Shown here piece by piece: positions 33,674 through 46,622 of a stretch of 64,000 nt of DNA. The stretch's first letter is position 1. Every line of letters begins with the position of its first letter. Source of the DNA: Actinernus sp. WN-2022 (taxonomy: Eukaryota; Cnidaria; Anthozoa; Actiniaria; Actinernidae). The stretch lies in assembly GCA_030867875.1 (NCBI GenBank), contig JAOWCC010000744.1, forward strand, positions 310,001-374,000. Direction: 5' to 3'. The position numbers were made by a program, and so were the translations under genes. The notes beneath the pieces are model-generated. The model saw nothing but the letters and a program-made list of their open reading frames with translations. It did not search any database and was not told the origin of the DNA.

Positions 33674-36600
33674 TCAAATTCCTGATAGTTTGCGATGTAA
33701 AACCGGGAATAAACCCATTCCTCCAGTGCCCATCCAACTGTTGCTCTGTACTGCTCTAGCCAGGTATTCCCTAACTTGCGAATAGGTGTTGATACCATAG
33801 TTACCATCCTCTTGAAGTGGCAGGAAAGTGGACCTCAAAACTTGCAGATATTCTATTTCAATTTCTAAATTGACCGGAGGAACGCTAACACCTTCTGATT
33901 CGTTGTCAGGGCTTGGCATGGGTACATCAGGATCATATCCATATAATTGCAGGTCTTGTGGCATTTCTCTATCAAACACATCCCTTATCCCTGGGTTTGG
34001 GGAGGAAAAGTTCAAAAGGCACCCAGAAGCCCAAAGTTGTCTGGGTGTTCTATTGCCTTCAGTTGATAAGGAATGGTAATTAAACCTTTCTATGAACATG
34101 TTTAGTGTTCGTTGAATACGGGGAATAAAAACATAATGGAGGGCAAATATGTCAAGTTCTTCATCAGGATTCAAAAGCTGTTGTAATTCCAGAAATGTGA
34201 AGAGATGACGGTACAATGAGATTACCCCTTCTCCAACATCCCTCCATAGCCTTTCAATTCTGGTATTTCGAACACTAGGACCAGTAAGAAAGCTGCCTCG
34301 GTTTATGCCTCTGAACCATGTAATGTATTCTCCAACAGCAACATTCTCACCACCATCATCTGCCCGGACCCTGGAGGGATGACCCCATGCTGATGTTGCT
34401 GTCTGAAAGCTTTCCAGCACTGTTGTAGCTCGGTTGTTGTTGTTCACTGTCAGATACATAATGGCTCTTGAGAAACCATCAACACAACCATGAATACATA
34501 GGCGCCAGTGTTTCAACTTCATGTTTGTGTCAATGTGCCACAAATAATTAGGATGTGGGACACTGTATGGCCTGCGAACAATCCTTTCAGTCCATCTATT
34601 TGCCCTTCCAATAGGGTCCACCCTTAGAACAGACTCTCGCACCCTCCAACGTTGCAAAAAAATCCCACGTCGTCGCAGCCCACCAATAAGGTTGGTTTCA
34701 CCAGTCCGAGGAAATGCATCTTGTTCCTCCCTGACAATGATATCCAGATCACTGTCAGAAATAGTGGAGAACTGCTCAAACTGGAGGGAGAATCCTAGCT
34801 CTTGCCTCCTGTTGTAAATTGTTTGCCTTGAGACCTCCAGGTCCCGAGCAATGTCTGCCCAGCTATTGAATTCATTTCTCAAGCACTGTAGCTGCTCAGT
34901 GGTTATTGAGAAGCGAGGTCTTCCTCTTTGCCCTGACCTTTCTACACTTGGCTGATACGAGTAATTTCCCATAACGGGAAGTGAGTGGAGCTTTTCATAA
35001 ATAGCTCTAAAGTTGTCTCTTAACAATTTAAGTTCTTCAAGACTTGAAGTTTCAAAGTTTTCAGATCTTTGGCAGTGGAGCACTATATTGTAAATATGTC
35101 TTAAAGCTGCAAGGACACGATTGGCATAGAACTCACATCTGTTGCCATTCTGCTGGATGTTTAGGAATTCATTACTGATTTCATGCAGCAGAGTAGACAC
35201 ACTGTTAATAAATTGGCAAATATCATTTTCCTAAAAAGAAGCAAGATGACAAATTAATATTAATTTTATAAAACTTCGATGTTAAAATTTGCTATACATG
35301 TAAATTAATAAAGTTACCGGTACATTAAGTAATGGTTCAGATAAGAACTGTAGTAGAATCTATTGTTCTGCGGCAATGAGCCTCCCCCACATACGATTTT
35401 GCTTTAATATGCCTTAAGTGCTTTAGGAGGTATCTACATTCCAAACTACGTCTCGAAAATAAAGTATTTTTTTATTTTATTGGCTCTTTTTCTGTGAAAA
35501 CGCAGAGAAGCCACCATCCAGCCAATCGGATATAGAGAAAACAAAGGATTTTTCAATCACAAATTTGAGAACTTTCCCCACACACGATATTCTTCGAAAT
35601 TAAACCATAGTTAGTTTGATCAAAAATAATTTCAAACCACAAAGCAATATCGAATGAAAATGCATTATTTCAACCAATGAAATTACGAGAAAGAATAATA
35701 GAAAATTTACACCTTTTAACATTCCTTGCCGTAGATACTACAGTTCTTATCTGGACCAGTACTTAATTTTCATGTAACCTGCAAGCAGAACCTTCTTCAA
35801 CTCCACAACAAGCGAGAAGAGAAGGCTCTGCAGTATTTGTGTTGTTTTCATATTGAGCCAATCATTTTGTCCCATACCACACTCACTCAGACATGACACC
35901 TTTGTCTGCCATTGCAGTAGACTCTGGTTTGGTCATCAATTTGAAACAAAATTAGCCGGTTTGAACAGGCTGGACAAGCCAGAATGTTGGGAGAAAACAA
36001 TGTGATTACTGCAGTCTGAGCATTCTTATCGCTTGTCATGGAGTTGAAGGTTATGCTTGCAGAATACATGTACATCACATGTGTATACAAACTTATATTG
36101 TATGACTATTAGAAACTATGATAAGTAATATATAATGAAAATGGTGAAACAAGAGTGCATTTACATTTTGTACTCTTTACAACTAATCCATGCTAATGCC
36201 ATTTTTCAAATGCAACGTTGGAATGTCCAGGGTTGCACTTCAGTGAAAACAATAATAAAAACATGAAGGAAATATTATGTCACAGAACATGAAAGTGGAA
36301 CATGAAAGTGTCAGTTTCCTCTAATATTAGATATACATGTACATATAGGGTGATAGTGTCCTAGAAGGATTACCCTGTTCATCGGTTACATCGAAAAAAA
36401 TTAAACACATCTTGGTCTATTACATGTATAATGTACCAATCAAATCGAAACATCAACATTCACCAATGGAAACCACACAGCACTTAACATGAAATCGAGA
36501 CAACTTGTTCAAATCCCCCCACCCCTCCCCTCTGGTGTTCAAATTTCCACCCCAAGGATAGCTGCCAGTGTCAAATTCCCTACTCCTGGACACAAAAACG

Positions 36601-37731
36601 GATCAAATGCCCAGGGGGGATGTTGATGTTTCGATCTGATCGGTACATAAGTAGCATAGAAATGGCTGTGTGCTACATTGTATACACCAAAGTTGTACTA
36701 ATCTTTATAGAACTAGAAGGTATCTTTCCTAGAAGGGGCAACATGGGGGTACTTATGTGATAAATTCCATGGGTAGGTACGTGTGGCCATGAGGTTAAAA
36801 CCCTGACTGACACCCAGCAAGGGGGAGAAAGCTTAAGGCAGGTTAGGATTTGGAATTGATAACAATATACAGTCAAACCTGTATTTTAAGCAATCCTGTA
36901 CATGTATCTTAAAAAGCAGTCACCCTCTATCACTTTAAAACATCCCGATAAATTCTCAATCAAACAAATTCCTATACAATTAAGAGGCCAAACCATTTCC
37001 AAGGGTAACCCTGCTTGTGGTGCACGAGTTTGAATCAACAAAGAAGTTAAAAGGCTTAGTATATACCACACCAGTGAATATCACTTTTCGCGTGCTCTGA
37101 TTGGCTACTCAAACAGTGAATATGATTTCATATTCACCTCCAAGCAAAGAAGCGATCACCTCACGCAAGTTCTTGTCCATTTGACAGAAAATAAAATAAC
37201 TATTTGGTGCTGGCTATTCACCTGGAGTGTGGTATATACTAAAACAATTATTCACCTCAGTGTTGGTGAATAGTTGCTGTTTTCAAAATATCCTCCACCA
37301 TTCACCTCCACTGTACTTCGGTGAATCATTGTTAAATATACTGTAGTCTAGAGGTCGACCATCATTTTAGAACGACAAAACTCCACATTTTGCATTAACT
37401 TGCTCAGGTAATGTCGTAAACTACATCTCAACACAAATAAGAGGCAGTTAATATACATAGGGGATACAAATTGTGAAAATAAGCTTATAATTAATGCCCA
37501 TTTAGCTTAGTAAAGAGCTAGAGGCTCGACTCGAGTCTTTTTTCACCTCCGATTTCTTACAGCGGTGTTGCTTATCCTTCTAGGAGGGTTACTTTATCTC
37601 CATGTGAACAGGACGTAAATTGTAGAACTAGAAAAACTTGAACTTACCATGTTTTCTTGACCATATACATTTTGCATAGCCATAGCCATAGGTGACAAGC
37701 TTAGCCTTAAGACACGTGCACGTTGACTCAT
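33674..37731 (-). CDS. Two-exon integrase-core (DDE) protein gene, right copy
   Basis: Exon 1 is 37731-37648 and exon 2 is 35230-33674 on the minus strand, with the same donor, acceptor and phase as the left copy. The product is again 546 residues with no disabling change. Only four amino-acid differences from the left copy are visible: Pro to Ser in exon 1 near residue 13, Gly to Glu in the helix-turn-helix, Ala to Val (DAPMP to DVPMP) and His to Asp (QEHGNY to QEDGNY). The catalytic Asp, Asp and Glu are unchanged. The helix-turn-helix Gly to Glu change is the one most likely to alter DNA binding. The two genes point at each other across the palindrome centre. Confidence 0.8.
35324..35767. 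mobile_element. Second intronic MITE, right arm
   Basis: Palindrome partner of 26258-26701, in the intron of the right integrase-core gene. Confidence 0.6.
37056..37242. mobile_element. MITE in the intron of the right integrase-core gene
   Basis: Palindrome partner of 24784-24970, with the same TTAGTATATACCACAC ends. Confidence 0.7.
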
Positions 37732-37981
37732 CTACTGATCTACCATCACAAGAGCAAAAGCTCGACAAACACCGCCTTTCTTGTACAAAAAGGAAACGTT
37801 ACGATGACAAAATTGCTAATAAATAAGTAATTTGATTAAGTTTGAATAAGATAATAGATAGTAAGAAGATCAAGAACTTGCTAATAGTCGTATATAGAGT
37901 CTAAAGGAGCCGAGGCTGATGCTTTATGACCCAGCATGCATTGCAAGCACAACTTTCCGATAGATTTCGACATAGTTCACA

Positions 37982-38117
37982 ATCGAAATGGTTTCGAAAT
38001 ATTTTCGAAATGGTTTCGAAACGAAATGCTTTCCGGAAAATTTCGAAATGGTTTCGAAACGAAATGGTTTCCGGAAAATTTCGAAATGGTTTCGAATCGA
38101 AATGCTTTCCGGAAAAT
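37982..38117. repeat. 38-bp minisatellite, three units (right arm)
   Basis: Three TTTCCGGAAAA units compared with four in the left arm. The variants at the inner side of the units show that the missing unit corresponds to the last one of the left array (23985). Confidence 0.9.
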
Positions 38118-38165
38118 TTTCGAAACGAAAATAATATCGTATTTTTTTTACAAATGGCGCTCCAT

Positions 38166-38244
38166 AGACTGATAGTGTAGTGCACAAGACAGTGGACTAG
38201 TAATCAAGAGCAGCCATGAGGATGATGGTTCGAATCACACTGGA
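38166..38244 (+). mobile_element. tRNA-like head of a dispersed element (right arm)
   Basis: Palindrome partner of 23744-23822, with A-box-like and B-box sequences on the plus strand. Confidence 0.5.
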
Positions 38245-39299
38245 CACCAATATTTATTTCCGTCTTCTCCTTCACTTCTCCATGTAAAGTCATACTTATG
38301 CTGTAATCCTTGGGTCCATCACATGCATGAATACCCAATGAGAGCACAGATGAACATCACTAGTGATTATTGGGTATCAAGATTCATGCATGTGACCAAA
38401 TGCAGTCCTCTGATTGACTAAAAAGCTAGCATATACTAGAGCCAGCATATTTCACCATTTTTTTCCAGATCGGCTTTCGTTGGTTGAAGGTGAGTCTATA
38501 ACATTTGTTTCCAAACTCTGTATCAAATCAGAAAAGAGACGGCGATTAAAAAATGAAGGAATAAGTTTTCGAATAACACTAATGCTTAACCGGCAAGTAA
38601 CAACATGGAAAATAATAAATGGTATATACAGGAAGCCGTTACCGGGTCTCCCAAGCCAGAGGCTTATGTTTAAGTATATTCATATTGGTCGAATTGGAAT
38701 TTAGGTTGGTAGGTGTATTGAAGGTGTATTGAGAAAAACAAGCTTATTTCATGCCAAGATACTGGGTAGAATTTAAGAAATAGAAAACGTTTTCTGTGTT
38801 TAGATCTTGATGCAAATTAAAGACGAGGAGAATTTTTAGGCAGTTCAAGTATTAAACATTAACTATTAAGGATACATCGGTAGCGCTCACGGCTGCGCGG
38901 TTTCCCGCACAACACGTTTCTTGGATTCTAAGAAACGCTGAATTGCTATATTTAAACCAGCTACATATATAAACATCAACTTGAGAGCACAATGGAATGA
39001 TCTACTAAATTCGTACTATGTACGTCGATATCTCCGGCTGAAATAGAGAAAATAGCACTGCTATTTTGCTCAACAGCAAAATCGCTCGACCAAGACCTGG
39101 TTGCTGCCGAAAATTTCATTTTTTCTCAAATCGCTCGCTCAAGCACTCTCATTATGCATAATAAAATCGAGCGATGATATGACAAAAGTTGCGATCGTTT
39201 CCTAAATGGCCTAGAAAAGCGACTTCGTTGTACTTAACTTGCGTTTCGGGTCGAATTTCCCTTCCCCGCCTCTCCCCGGAGTGGACAAATAACAACGCA

Positions 39300-39890
39300 T
39301 CGTTTTAAAGATTTTATTAATTACTTTCAAAGCGCTTAATAATTTGATATTAGATTGTCTCTTGCCTAGTTACATTAGTGATTTGTTAAATAGGTATATT
39401 CCTGGTAGGCAATTTAGGTATGGCATCCAAATGCGCATGCCTACTGGTTTATCGCTCGAGCACACAAATCCACGTGGTACAATATTTGGTCCGACGAATC
39501 AGCGTACCTCCGTAACAGTAACTGATCTGAAAACTAAATTATGAGAGAAAGAAGTACGGTTTTGGCAAGCACTGAGAGAAGTCCTGGAAGTTTGAAAACT
39601 TGTGTACAATGTACTTCAGGTTCCTTCTTCTCATCTTAAAGCCTATTGAGATTGGGCATTTTCTGCTTGCCCTCCTAGATTGTGGAATGGCTAAAAAGTT
39701 CACCTTAGATGTAGCACTAGTATTAGTTCTTTTAAATCTAGTATTTTAAGACAGAAATCTCAGTTTTTAGACAGGTTTTTTTATCTTAACGTTTTTACTT
39801 AGTATTTTCTTATTTTTGACGTTTGGTATTCAGTATGTTAATTGTATGTTAAGCGCCTTAGAACTTTAGGATCCTGTGAGTAGTAAAAGC
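39300..39890 (+). pseudogene. LINE reverse-transcriptase C-terminal remnant (right arm)
   Basis: Palindrome partner of 22100-22690. On the plus strand it contains LLPSYISDLLNRYIPGR and the later PRLWNG and SSFKSS segments in broken frames. Confidence 0.6.
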
Positions 39891-40355
39891 CGGCATGACT
39901 CAGTGCCTTTTCCAGACTTCGTTACGTGTATAGGTAGAGTTCGCTCGCCATGTATGCAAAGACGTGCTATTGTTAGGTATATATTGTTTGTGAGATGATC
40001 AGCGGGACACCGTTTTCTGAGAAATTGTGAATGGTGAGTTATCGAGTCTCACACAACGCGGCTTGGTGCTTTATTCGCACAATTTAATAGCAATTAATGT
40101 TTTGCATACAGAAGGCAATCAGCAGAGTATATATATATATATGTCACGTGAAACCTGCATCAGTGATAACTCCAAATTCGACAGTTCACGGAAAATCCTA
40201 TTAATCAAGAGTGATCTTTATACCAATCATATTTTTATCTACTAGTCAGTTATGAGAAGCCAAATCATAGCAAAACCCGCGGTTCCAATAATTACTTTAA
40301 GACACCCGCGGTATACAAAAATGCGACGAATTTCTGAGAACTGTGGAAAAGTAAT

Positions 40356-42152
40356 AGGCTAAGGTATAGCCAAAAGCACTGTGCACTTTTTTAGGGAAAA
40401 TATATTTTTATTTCCAAGAAAAATGCAATTAACTAAATTCAATCGAAATGACTGTTTGAGACGCCAAATTCTGACACGAGTTTGACGGTCTTGCGTACCA
40501 AAACAAACAGTCATCTAGTCTTAAAAATACTTAAATCGTGTTCAACGATATCTAAATATTTAGTATTATACCTTTGAGAAATATTGTGTTATTCTTTAAA
40601 CGAAAAATAATTTTATTCAGAAGGCATACATTTCACGTTGATAAAAGTATCTCGTAAATATAATTAATTTTCAACATGTGCTAAACCTTTGAATGGATCA
40701 AGCTTCAGGTTTTCTGAATTAACGAAAGATTATCGAAAGATTACTGTAAAGATTTCTTTGGGCAAATAATTGTGCGTGACGCTAGAGCTGTTCAAAGTCT
40801 GTTGAAAAACGTACATATTTGACCTTGTGAGGTCAACTGTCTATCGCATTTATGCCTATTTCACGCTTCTAAACAAATCAGAGGTTCAGAAAATACACTA
40901 GAAAGGCCATTTAAAAAAGTTCTAACCTTATTTGTTGTAGAAATCAGATCCGGAGACTGTTTATGTGTGATTGTTTTGTCGTTCTCTTCAGTTGCCTATT
41001 TATACTAAAATCTTTGTCTGACTTTCGACGCGACGACGTATTTCAACATCACACTGAATATCCAATTCACAGGTTAAGTCATGTGTTAAATGTTCTTCGA
41101 TTTGGATTGCACTCTCGTTAAAGTTTTGAGACATTTAAATTTCTACAATACGATCAACGTGCCGGTGGTTCTTCCAAGTTGCACAATATTAAAACAATGA
41201 CAATTATGCTAATTACTTAGTGTGTTTTGCTTGCGCAGGGCTAAATCAAGTTAAAAAAGAAAATAATCAGAACATTCAGATATATCTTCTTTTTTTTATT
41301 GAAACAATATTCCAGTTAGGATGTTACACAGAAATATAAGCCTGTTAGGCCATCTCAATAAAATGTTTCGTTTACCATCGCCCTCCGGCCCGTGATGGTG
41401 AGTCTGTCGCTAAAAAAATTAATTTAATTTAAAAAAAAAAAAAAACGTTAGGGAGATCTGGAACCAAGTCGGATTGAAGACTCGCGTAAAAATGTTCATG
41501 TATTCCTCGACTACGTACTTTTTCCTCTACTAGTTGTGTATTGACAATTTTCATGAGAAAGGCAAGAAAAGTATAGTTTAAAATATTATTCAATCTTTTT
41601 TTAATTTACCTTTTCTAAAAAATTGGGTTGGTTTTAAACCTGTATTTTTTCCTTCGTTTACGGTGGTATGACTTCTTATTGATCATGTTTTTCGTCATCT
41701 CGTGGTCAAAATTGTTGTGGATTCATAACAATCAGGGGAACTGTGGTGGCGCCGTGCCAGTCAGCAAAAAAAAGCCTCACAAACGCTGTTAAATTAAAGA
41801 ACCTAAAATTCTAGAACCTAAAACTTGGGCTTTTTATTAATTTTGGCTTGCTCTTTCCATTTCTGGGATTCATGTTGTTCTAGCGCCAATTTTCCTTTGA
41901 TTGACAGGCTAAAAAGGTCACGTGATCAGACGGGTTCGAGGTTCACTCCTGAAAGTGGATAACTCACGTTATACGCACCGTACTAGTTACTCATTAGGAT
42001 TTTATCAGTAAAATATGTCCCTCGTTTGCTCGCTTCTATCATATAACACCAAACATGTAGATCAGCTTGCTACCTGGTAATGACGCCTCCTGGTTAGCTC
42101 AGTTATAAACTCCGCTCTCTGTTGTGTGGGAGGTCGTGGGTTCAAACCCGGG

Positions 42153-42191
<39 letters not shown>

Positions 42192-43649
42192 GGTGCTGCC
42201 TTTGTGAAACAATTTCGTTCACGAGCTGCAAATGGTTAGACCTTCACGTCTTCTCGGATAAGGACGTTAAATCGTAGGCCCATCAGTGGATATGCCACTG
42301 ATTAATGCCATTATTATTATTATTATTATTATGACGTTAGGCATGTTACGACATTATTTTTTATAAACGGCCCAAAGAATAGAAACGATGTTTGATTTGT
42401 TAGTGCCCATTTTATAGCACTTCAGAACAACGAACGATTAAATGAATACCTAGAGTGATCAATCGATAGTCTGATAGTACCGGAGAAGTATGGGACCACC
42501 CAACTCCCACCCTCAGGTGAATGCTTTGTTTCTACGGCATTTCGCGATATAATTAATATTTACCCGGAATTCACAGCAACCCGGATTTTATCAACAATAT
42601 ATTTTTAAAACGATTATCAGGCTCCTTTTCTATTAAACATCCTAACTTGAACTTATACTTTTTGTAGATCTCAAGTAATTAGCATAATTGCTATTGTTTT
42701 AAGAGTGTGCAACTTGAGATCGGGAAGAAACGCCGACACGTTGGTCGTACTGTGGCAGTTTAAAGGTCCCAAAACTATAACGAGAGTGCACTCCTAATCG
42801 AAGAACATTTAGCAAATGCCTTAACCGGCCTATGAATTGGTTGTTGTGATGTTGAAATACGTCGAAAGTCAGACAAAAATTGTTGTTCCAATTCAACCGT
42901 TGACAGCTTTTATAATAGTATAAATAGACAACTGAAGAGAACGAGAAAAGAATCACACAGAAACAGTCTCCAGATCTGATTTCTACAACAAATAAGGTTA
43001 GAACTTTTTAAAATGGCCTTTCTAGCGTATTTTCTGAACCTCTGATTTGTTTAGAAGCATGAATTAGCATAAATGCGATAGACAGTTGACCTCACAAGGT
43101 CAAATATGTACGTTTTTCAACAGACTTTGAACAGCTCTAGCGTCATGCACAATTATTTGCCCAAAGAAATCTTTACAGTAATCGAGAGATAATCTTTCGA
43201 TAATTCAAAAAACCTGAAGCTTGATCCATTCAAAGGTTTAGCACATGGTGAAAATTAATTTTATTTACGAGATACTTTTATCAACGTGAAATGTATGCCT
43301 TCTGAATAAAATTATTTTTCATGTAAAGAATAATACAATATTTCTCAAAGGTATAATACTAAATATTTAGATATCGTAGAACACGATTTGAGAGTTTTTA
43401 AGACTAGATTACTGTTTGTTTTGGTACGCGAGACCGTCAAACTCGTGTCAGAATTTGGCGTCTCAAACAGTAATTTCGACTGAATTTAGTTAATTGCATT
43501 TTTCTTGGAAATGAAAATATATTTTCCCCAAAAAAGTGCACAGTGCTTTTGGTTATACCTTAGCCTATCTGACTTTAAAATATGAAAGAAATCGAATTTC
43601 CGACCCTTGCCGCGATATGTTTGATTTTTTCTGACATCCACTCTTAATA
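40356..43649. mobile_element. Foldback element with 1-kb inverted repeats (right arm), one end lost
   Basis: Partner of 18250-21637. The left end here is cut: GTAAT at 40351-40355 joins straight to AGGCTAAGG, and the terminal 91 bp of the inverted repeat present in the left arm is missing. The other terminus is intact at about 43649. Confidence 0.75.
42084..42345 (+). mobile_element. tRNA-derived SINE with ATT tail (right arm)
   Basis: Partner of 19554-19815: A box TGGTTAGCTCAG, B box GGTTCAAACCC, tail of ATT units ending near 42332. Confidence 0.8.
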
Positions 43650-43786
43650 ACTACAAACATTAGTGGTACATTATGTTTGATCAAGCAGGGCCCGGTTGTT
43701 AGAAGTATCGAGAAGTAAGGGTAATTTTATCCCTAGGATAGCGCTAAATCTGTAATTGTAATTATCTGTACAGTTTACCCTCGGGT

Positions 43787-44041
43787 TAGAGCGGTTTTCA
43801 GTTGAGTGTAGTAAAACCAAACGCAAACTACCCACAGCCAGCCAATCATAGGAGCGAGTAATCACAAGTAACTCATAAATGGCTTCCCTGTGAGCCAATG
43901 GCAAACCAAAGCAAACCCCAAACCAATTTGCGTTTGGTTTTACTTTGGATTCTGATTGGTTGGTTTACTTTTTCAGCCAATAGGAGAGCTTAGTAAACGC
44001 AAAACCAAAACACTTCCGACACTCAATTGAAATCCGCTCTA
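43787..44041. mobile_element. 255-bp MITE (right arm)
   Basis: Partner of 17858-18112 with TAGAGCGG-type ends. Confidence 0.8.
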
Positions 44042-44748
44042 GTGATTTAACCGGGGTAGCGCTTACCCTTGCTTCAAACACCTGGTCCTAGGTGTATTAC
44101 CTCAAGAGCTATGTAGATTATATTTTAGGACTCGGAACTCGAAGTTGTAATATCTGCAGAAAATGGTCGTGGAATATACTAAGGCATTACAGATGGGGAC
44201 AAGCCAAGATATTTCATTTGAGCGTTTATAACTATCATTATCGATTGCTCAACATCGGATCAGTTCTTCCTTAGAATTATAAACTCGCTGATTTGCACTT
44301 GAAAATTGCCAAGTTATCCATATTTCTGTATTTGTTTTTTGAAGAGAAAAGCATAAACTCAGTCTTGCCATTATATGATTATGTGACAATTGATTGCAGT
44401 TGAACGAATTATGTGGATTGAGCTAATGTTGGATCTTAAGGAATGAATATTTTCAGCGTTTTTACCATATAGTTCGAATAAGATATGCTAGTTTCGTGTG
44501 TTTCAAAATCTAGCACTTGTTGCTTTGTACATGTTTTAATCGAAGGTACAAGAATCTGCATTTGAAGCCAAAGTTAGGGTGAGATACGTTGACAGTGTCA
44601 TCACTCGAACGTCGCTGAGTTTTCCTTCCGTTCAGTCCAACAGGATTGAGCAATTTCGTGTCGACAGTCGAAGGCATCAGTACTATATTCAAATTGTATT
44701 GCGATTTTCTTGAGGATGGAAGTAGCTACACAGGCACATCCCTAGACT

Positions 44749-45021
44749 GTAACACAACACTCAATTTCTAACGGGACCTGAAACAACCACCGGGGCTGAT
44801 TAAAGCTAGGAGCCACCTAATTCACAGATCGAATTGGAATTTAGCGTGTTGGTTTTTGTGGAGGGAGGAAAACCGGAGAACCCGGAGAAAAACCCTCGGA
44901 GCAAGGACGAGATACCAACAAACTCAACTCACATATGGCACCACGTCCGGGGATCGAACCTGGGCCACAGAGGTGAGAGGCGAAGCGCTTAACCACTGCG
45001 CCTAGTGACCCTGACTCCCCT
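44749..45021 (-). mobile_element. tRNA-derived SINE, copy B (right arm)
   Basis: Partner of the SINE at 16878-17150, including the altered head before the A box. Confidence 0.8.
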
Positions 45022-45823
45022 GTTCCTGTGTATGAAAACCAAAAAGTATTATGTACTTCCTTGATGCCTATCAGTGACATTCAAAGTAGGTAGGCCCAGA
45101 CATGTATATCACTGATCTGTCATGCTGAGGAATTTAATTGAAGTGTTTTCTAAGAAGAAGCTAGTTTTGTAAACTATTTGTCTTGAGAACACGGCACCAT
45201 TCAGCACGAAACTTTGATCTTTATTTACTCTCATAGACTTGGAACTGAATAAATTAAATTGCCACATGGAGTGACATAGAATGTAATTTCTTCAAGGCAA
45301 ACACATACACCTTGGTACCGGCACTGTATACCAAGCTACCATTGTTTTTGTTTCCCTTGAGTTGTTCTTGGCGATAAGGTTTCAAAACTTAGGTTAACTC
45401 CCAATTCCACAGTTCATATTAAACTTAGTCTTGCCATTACATGATTATGTGACAATTGAGTGCAGTTGAACGAATTATGTAGATTGAGCTAATGTTGGAT
45501 CTTAAGGAATGAATATTTCAGCGTTTTTGCCATATCATTCGAATAAGATTTGCTAGTTTCGTGTGTTTCAAAATCTAGCACTTGTTGCTTTGTACATGTT
45601 TTAATCGAAGGTACAAGAATCTGCATTTGAAACCAAAGTTAGGGTGAGAACGTTGACAGTGCATGTCATCACTCGAACGTCGACCGAGTTTTCCTTCCGT
45701 TCAGTCCAACAGGATTGAGCAATTTTGTGTCGTTTTGGTGCCAGTCGAAGGCATCAGTACTATATTCAAAATGTATTGCGATTTTCTTGAGGATGGAAGT
45801 AGCTACACCGCCACATCCCTAGA

Positions 45824-46091
45824 CTGTAACACAACACTCAATTTCTAACGGGACCTGAAACAACCACCGGAGCTGATTAAAGCTAGGACCCGCCTAATTC
45901 ACAGATCGAATTGGAATTTAGCGTGTTGGTTTTTGTGGAGGGAGGAAAACCGGAGAACCCGGAGAAAAACCCTCGGAGCAAGGACGAGATACCAACAAAC
46001 TCAACTCACATATGGCACCACGTCCGGGGATCGAACCTGGGCCACAGAGGTGAGAGGCGAAGCACTTAACCACTGCGCCACCTCGGCTCCC
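45824..46091 (-). mobile_element. tRNA-derived SINE, copy A (right arm)
   Basis: Partner of 15808-16075. The palindrome ends 212 bp further right. Confidence 0.8.
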
Positions 46092-46441
46092 CTGTTCCTG
46101 TGTATAAAAACGATGTTATTGACATCAAAACGTATTATGTACTTGCTTGATACCTATCAGTAACATTCAAAGTAGATAGGCCCAGACATGTATATCACTG
46201 ACTTATTTGTCATGCTGAGGAATTTAATTGAAGTGTTTTCTAAGAAGAAGCTTTTGTAAACTATTTGTCTTGAGAACACGGCACCATTCAGCACGAAACT
46301 TTGGATCAATCACGGTTCCTGGGAAACACGTCTCTTATCGTAACAACGAGACTCGTTCATAATATCGTACTCGTTTCCACAAACGTCTCTCGATTTCGGT
46401 TCGAGACTCGAACGAGGATCCGCCGGCACACTCAAACCGGG

Positions 46442-46622
46442 TCTCGATTTTACCAACGACCTCGATTTTACCAACGTGTCTCGATTTTACCAACGTACCT
46501 CGATTTTACAAACGTGTCTCGATTTTACCAACGTACCTCTAACGTGTCGCGATTTTACCAACGTACCTCGATTTTACCAACGTGTCTCGATTTTACCAAC
46601 GTGTCTCGATTTTACTAACGTC
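46442..46622. repeat. 19-bp minisatellite beside the palindrome edge
   Basis: About nine to ten units of CTCGATTTTACCAACGTGT with alternating GTGT, GTAC and GAC ends. It starts about 140 bp outside the right edge of the inverted repeat and has no counterpart on the left side. A 105-residue open frame over it is a repeat product. Confidence 0.9.

Larger units (their letters stand above)
31313..46303 (-). repeat. Giant inverted repeat, right arm
   Basis: Reverse complement of 15596-30695. Relative to the left arm it lacks 91 bp at 40355/40356, lacks one 38-bp unit near 37982-38117, and has 31 extra bp at 33228-33258. The outer end at 46303 is abrupt: after CGAAACTTTG the sequence becomes a unique region leading into a 19-bp minisatellite. 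All left-arm elements are present in inverted order. Confidence 0.95.

Noticed and set aside
15596..46303. Palindrome as a missed-adapter sequencing artefact
   Set aside because: Arms differ by substitutions and three discrete indels and are bordered by unrelated flanks with a unique spacer; a simple read-back artefact would not show this. Haplotype misjoin remains possible.
46301..46618. 105-codon frame with repeated DFTNVSRF-like units
   Set aside because: It is the translation of the 19-bp minisatellite.
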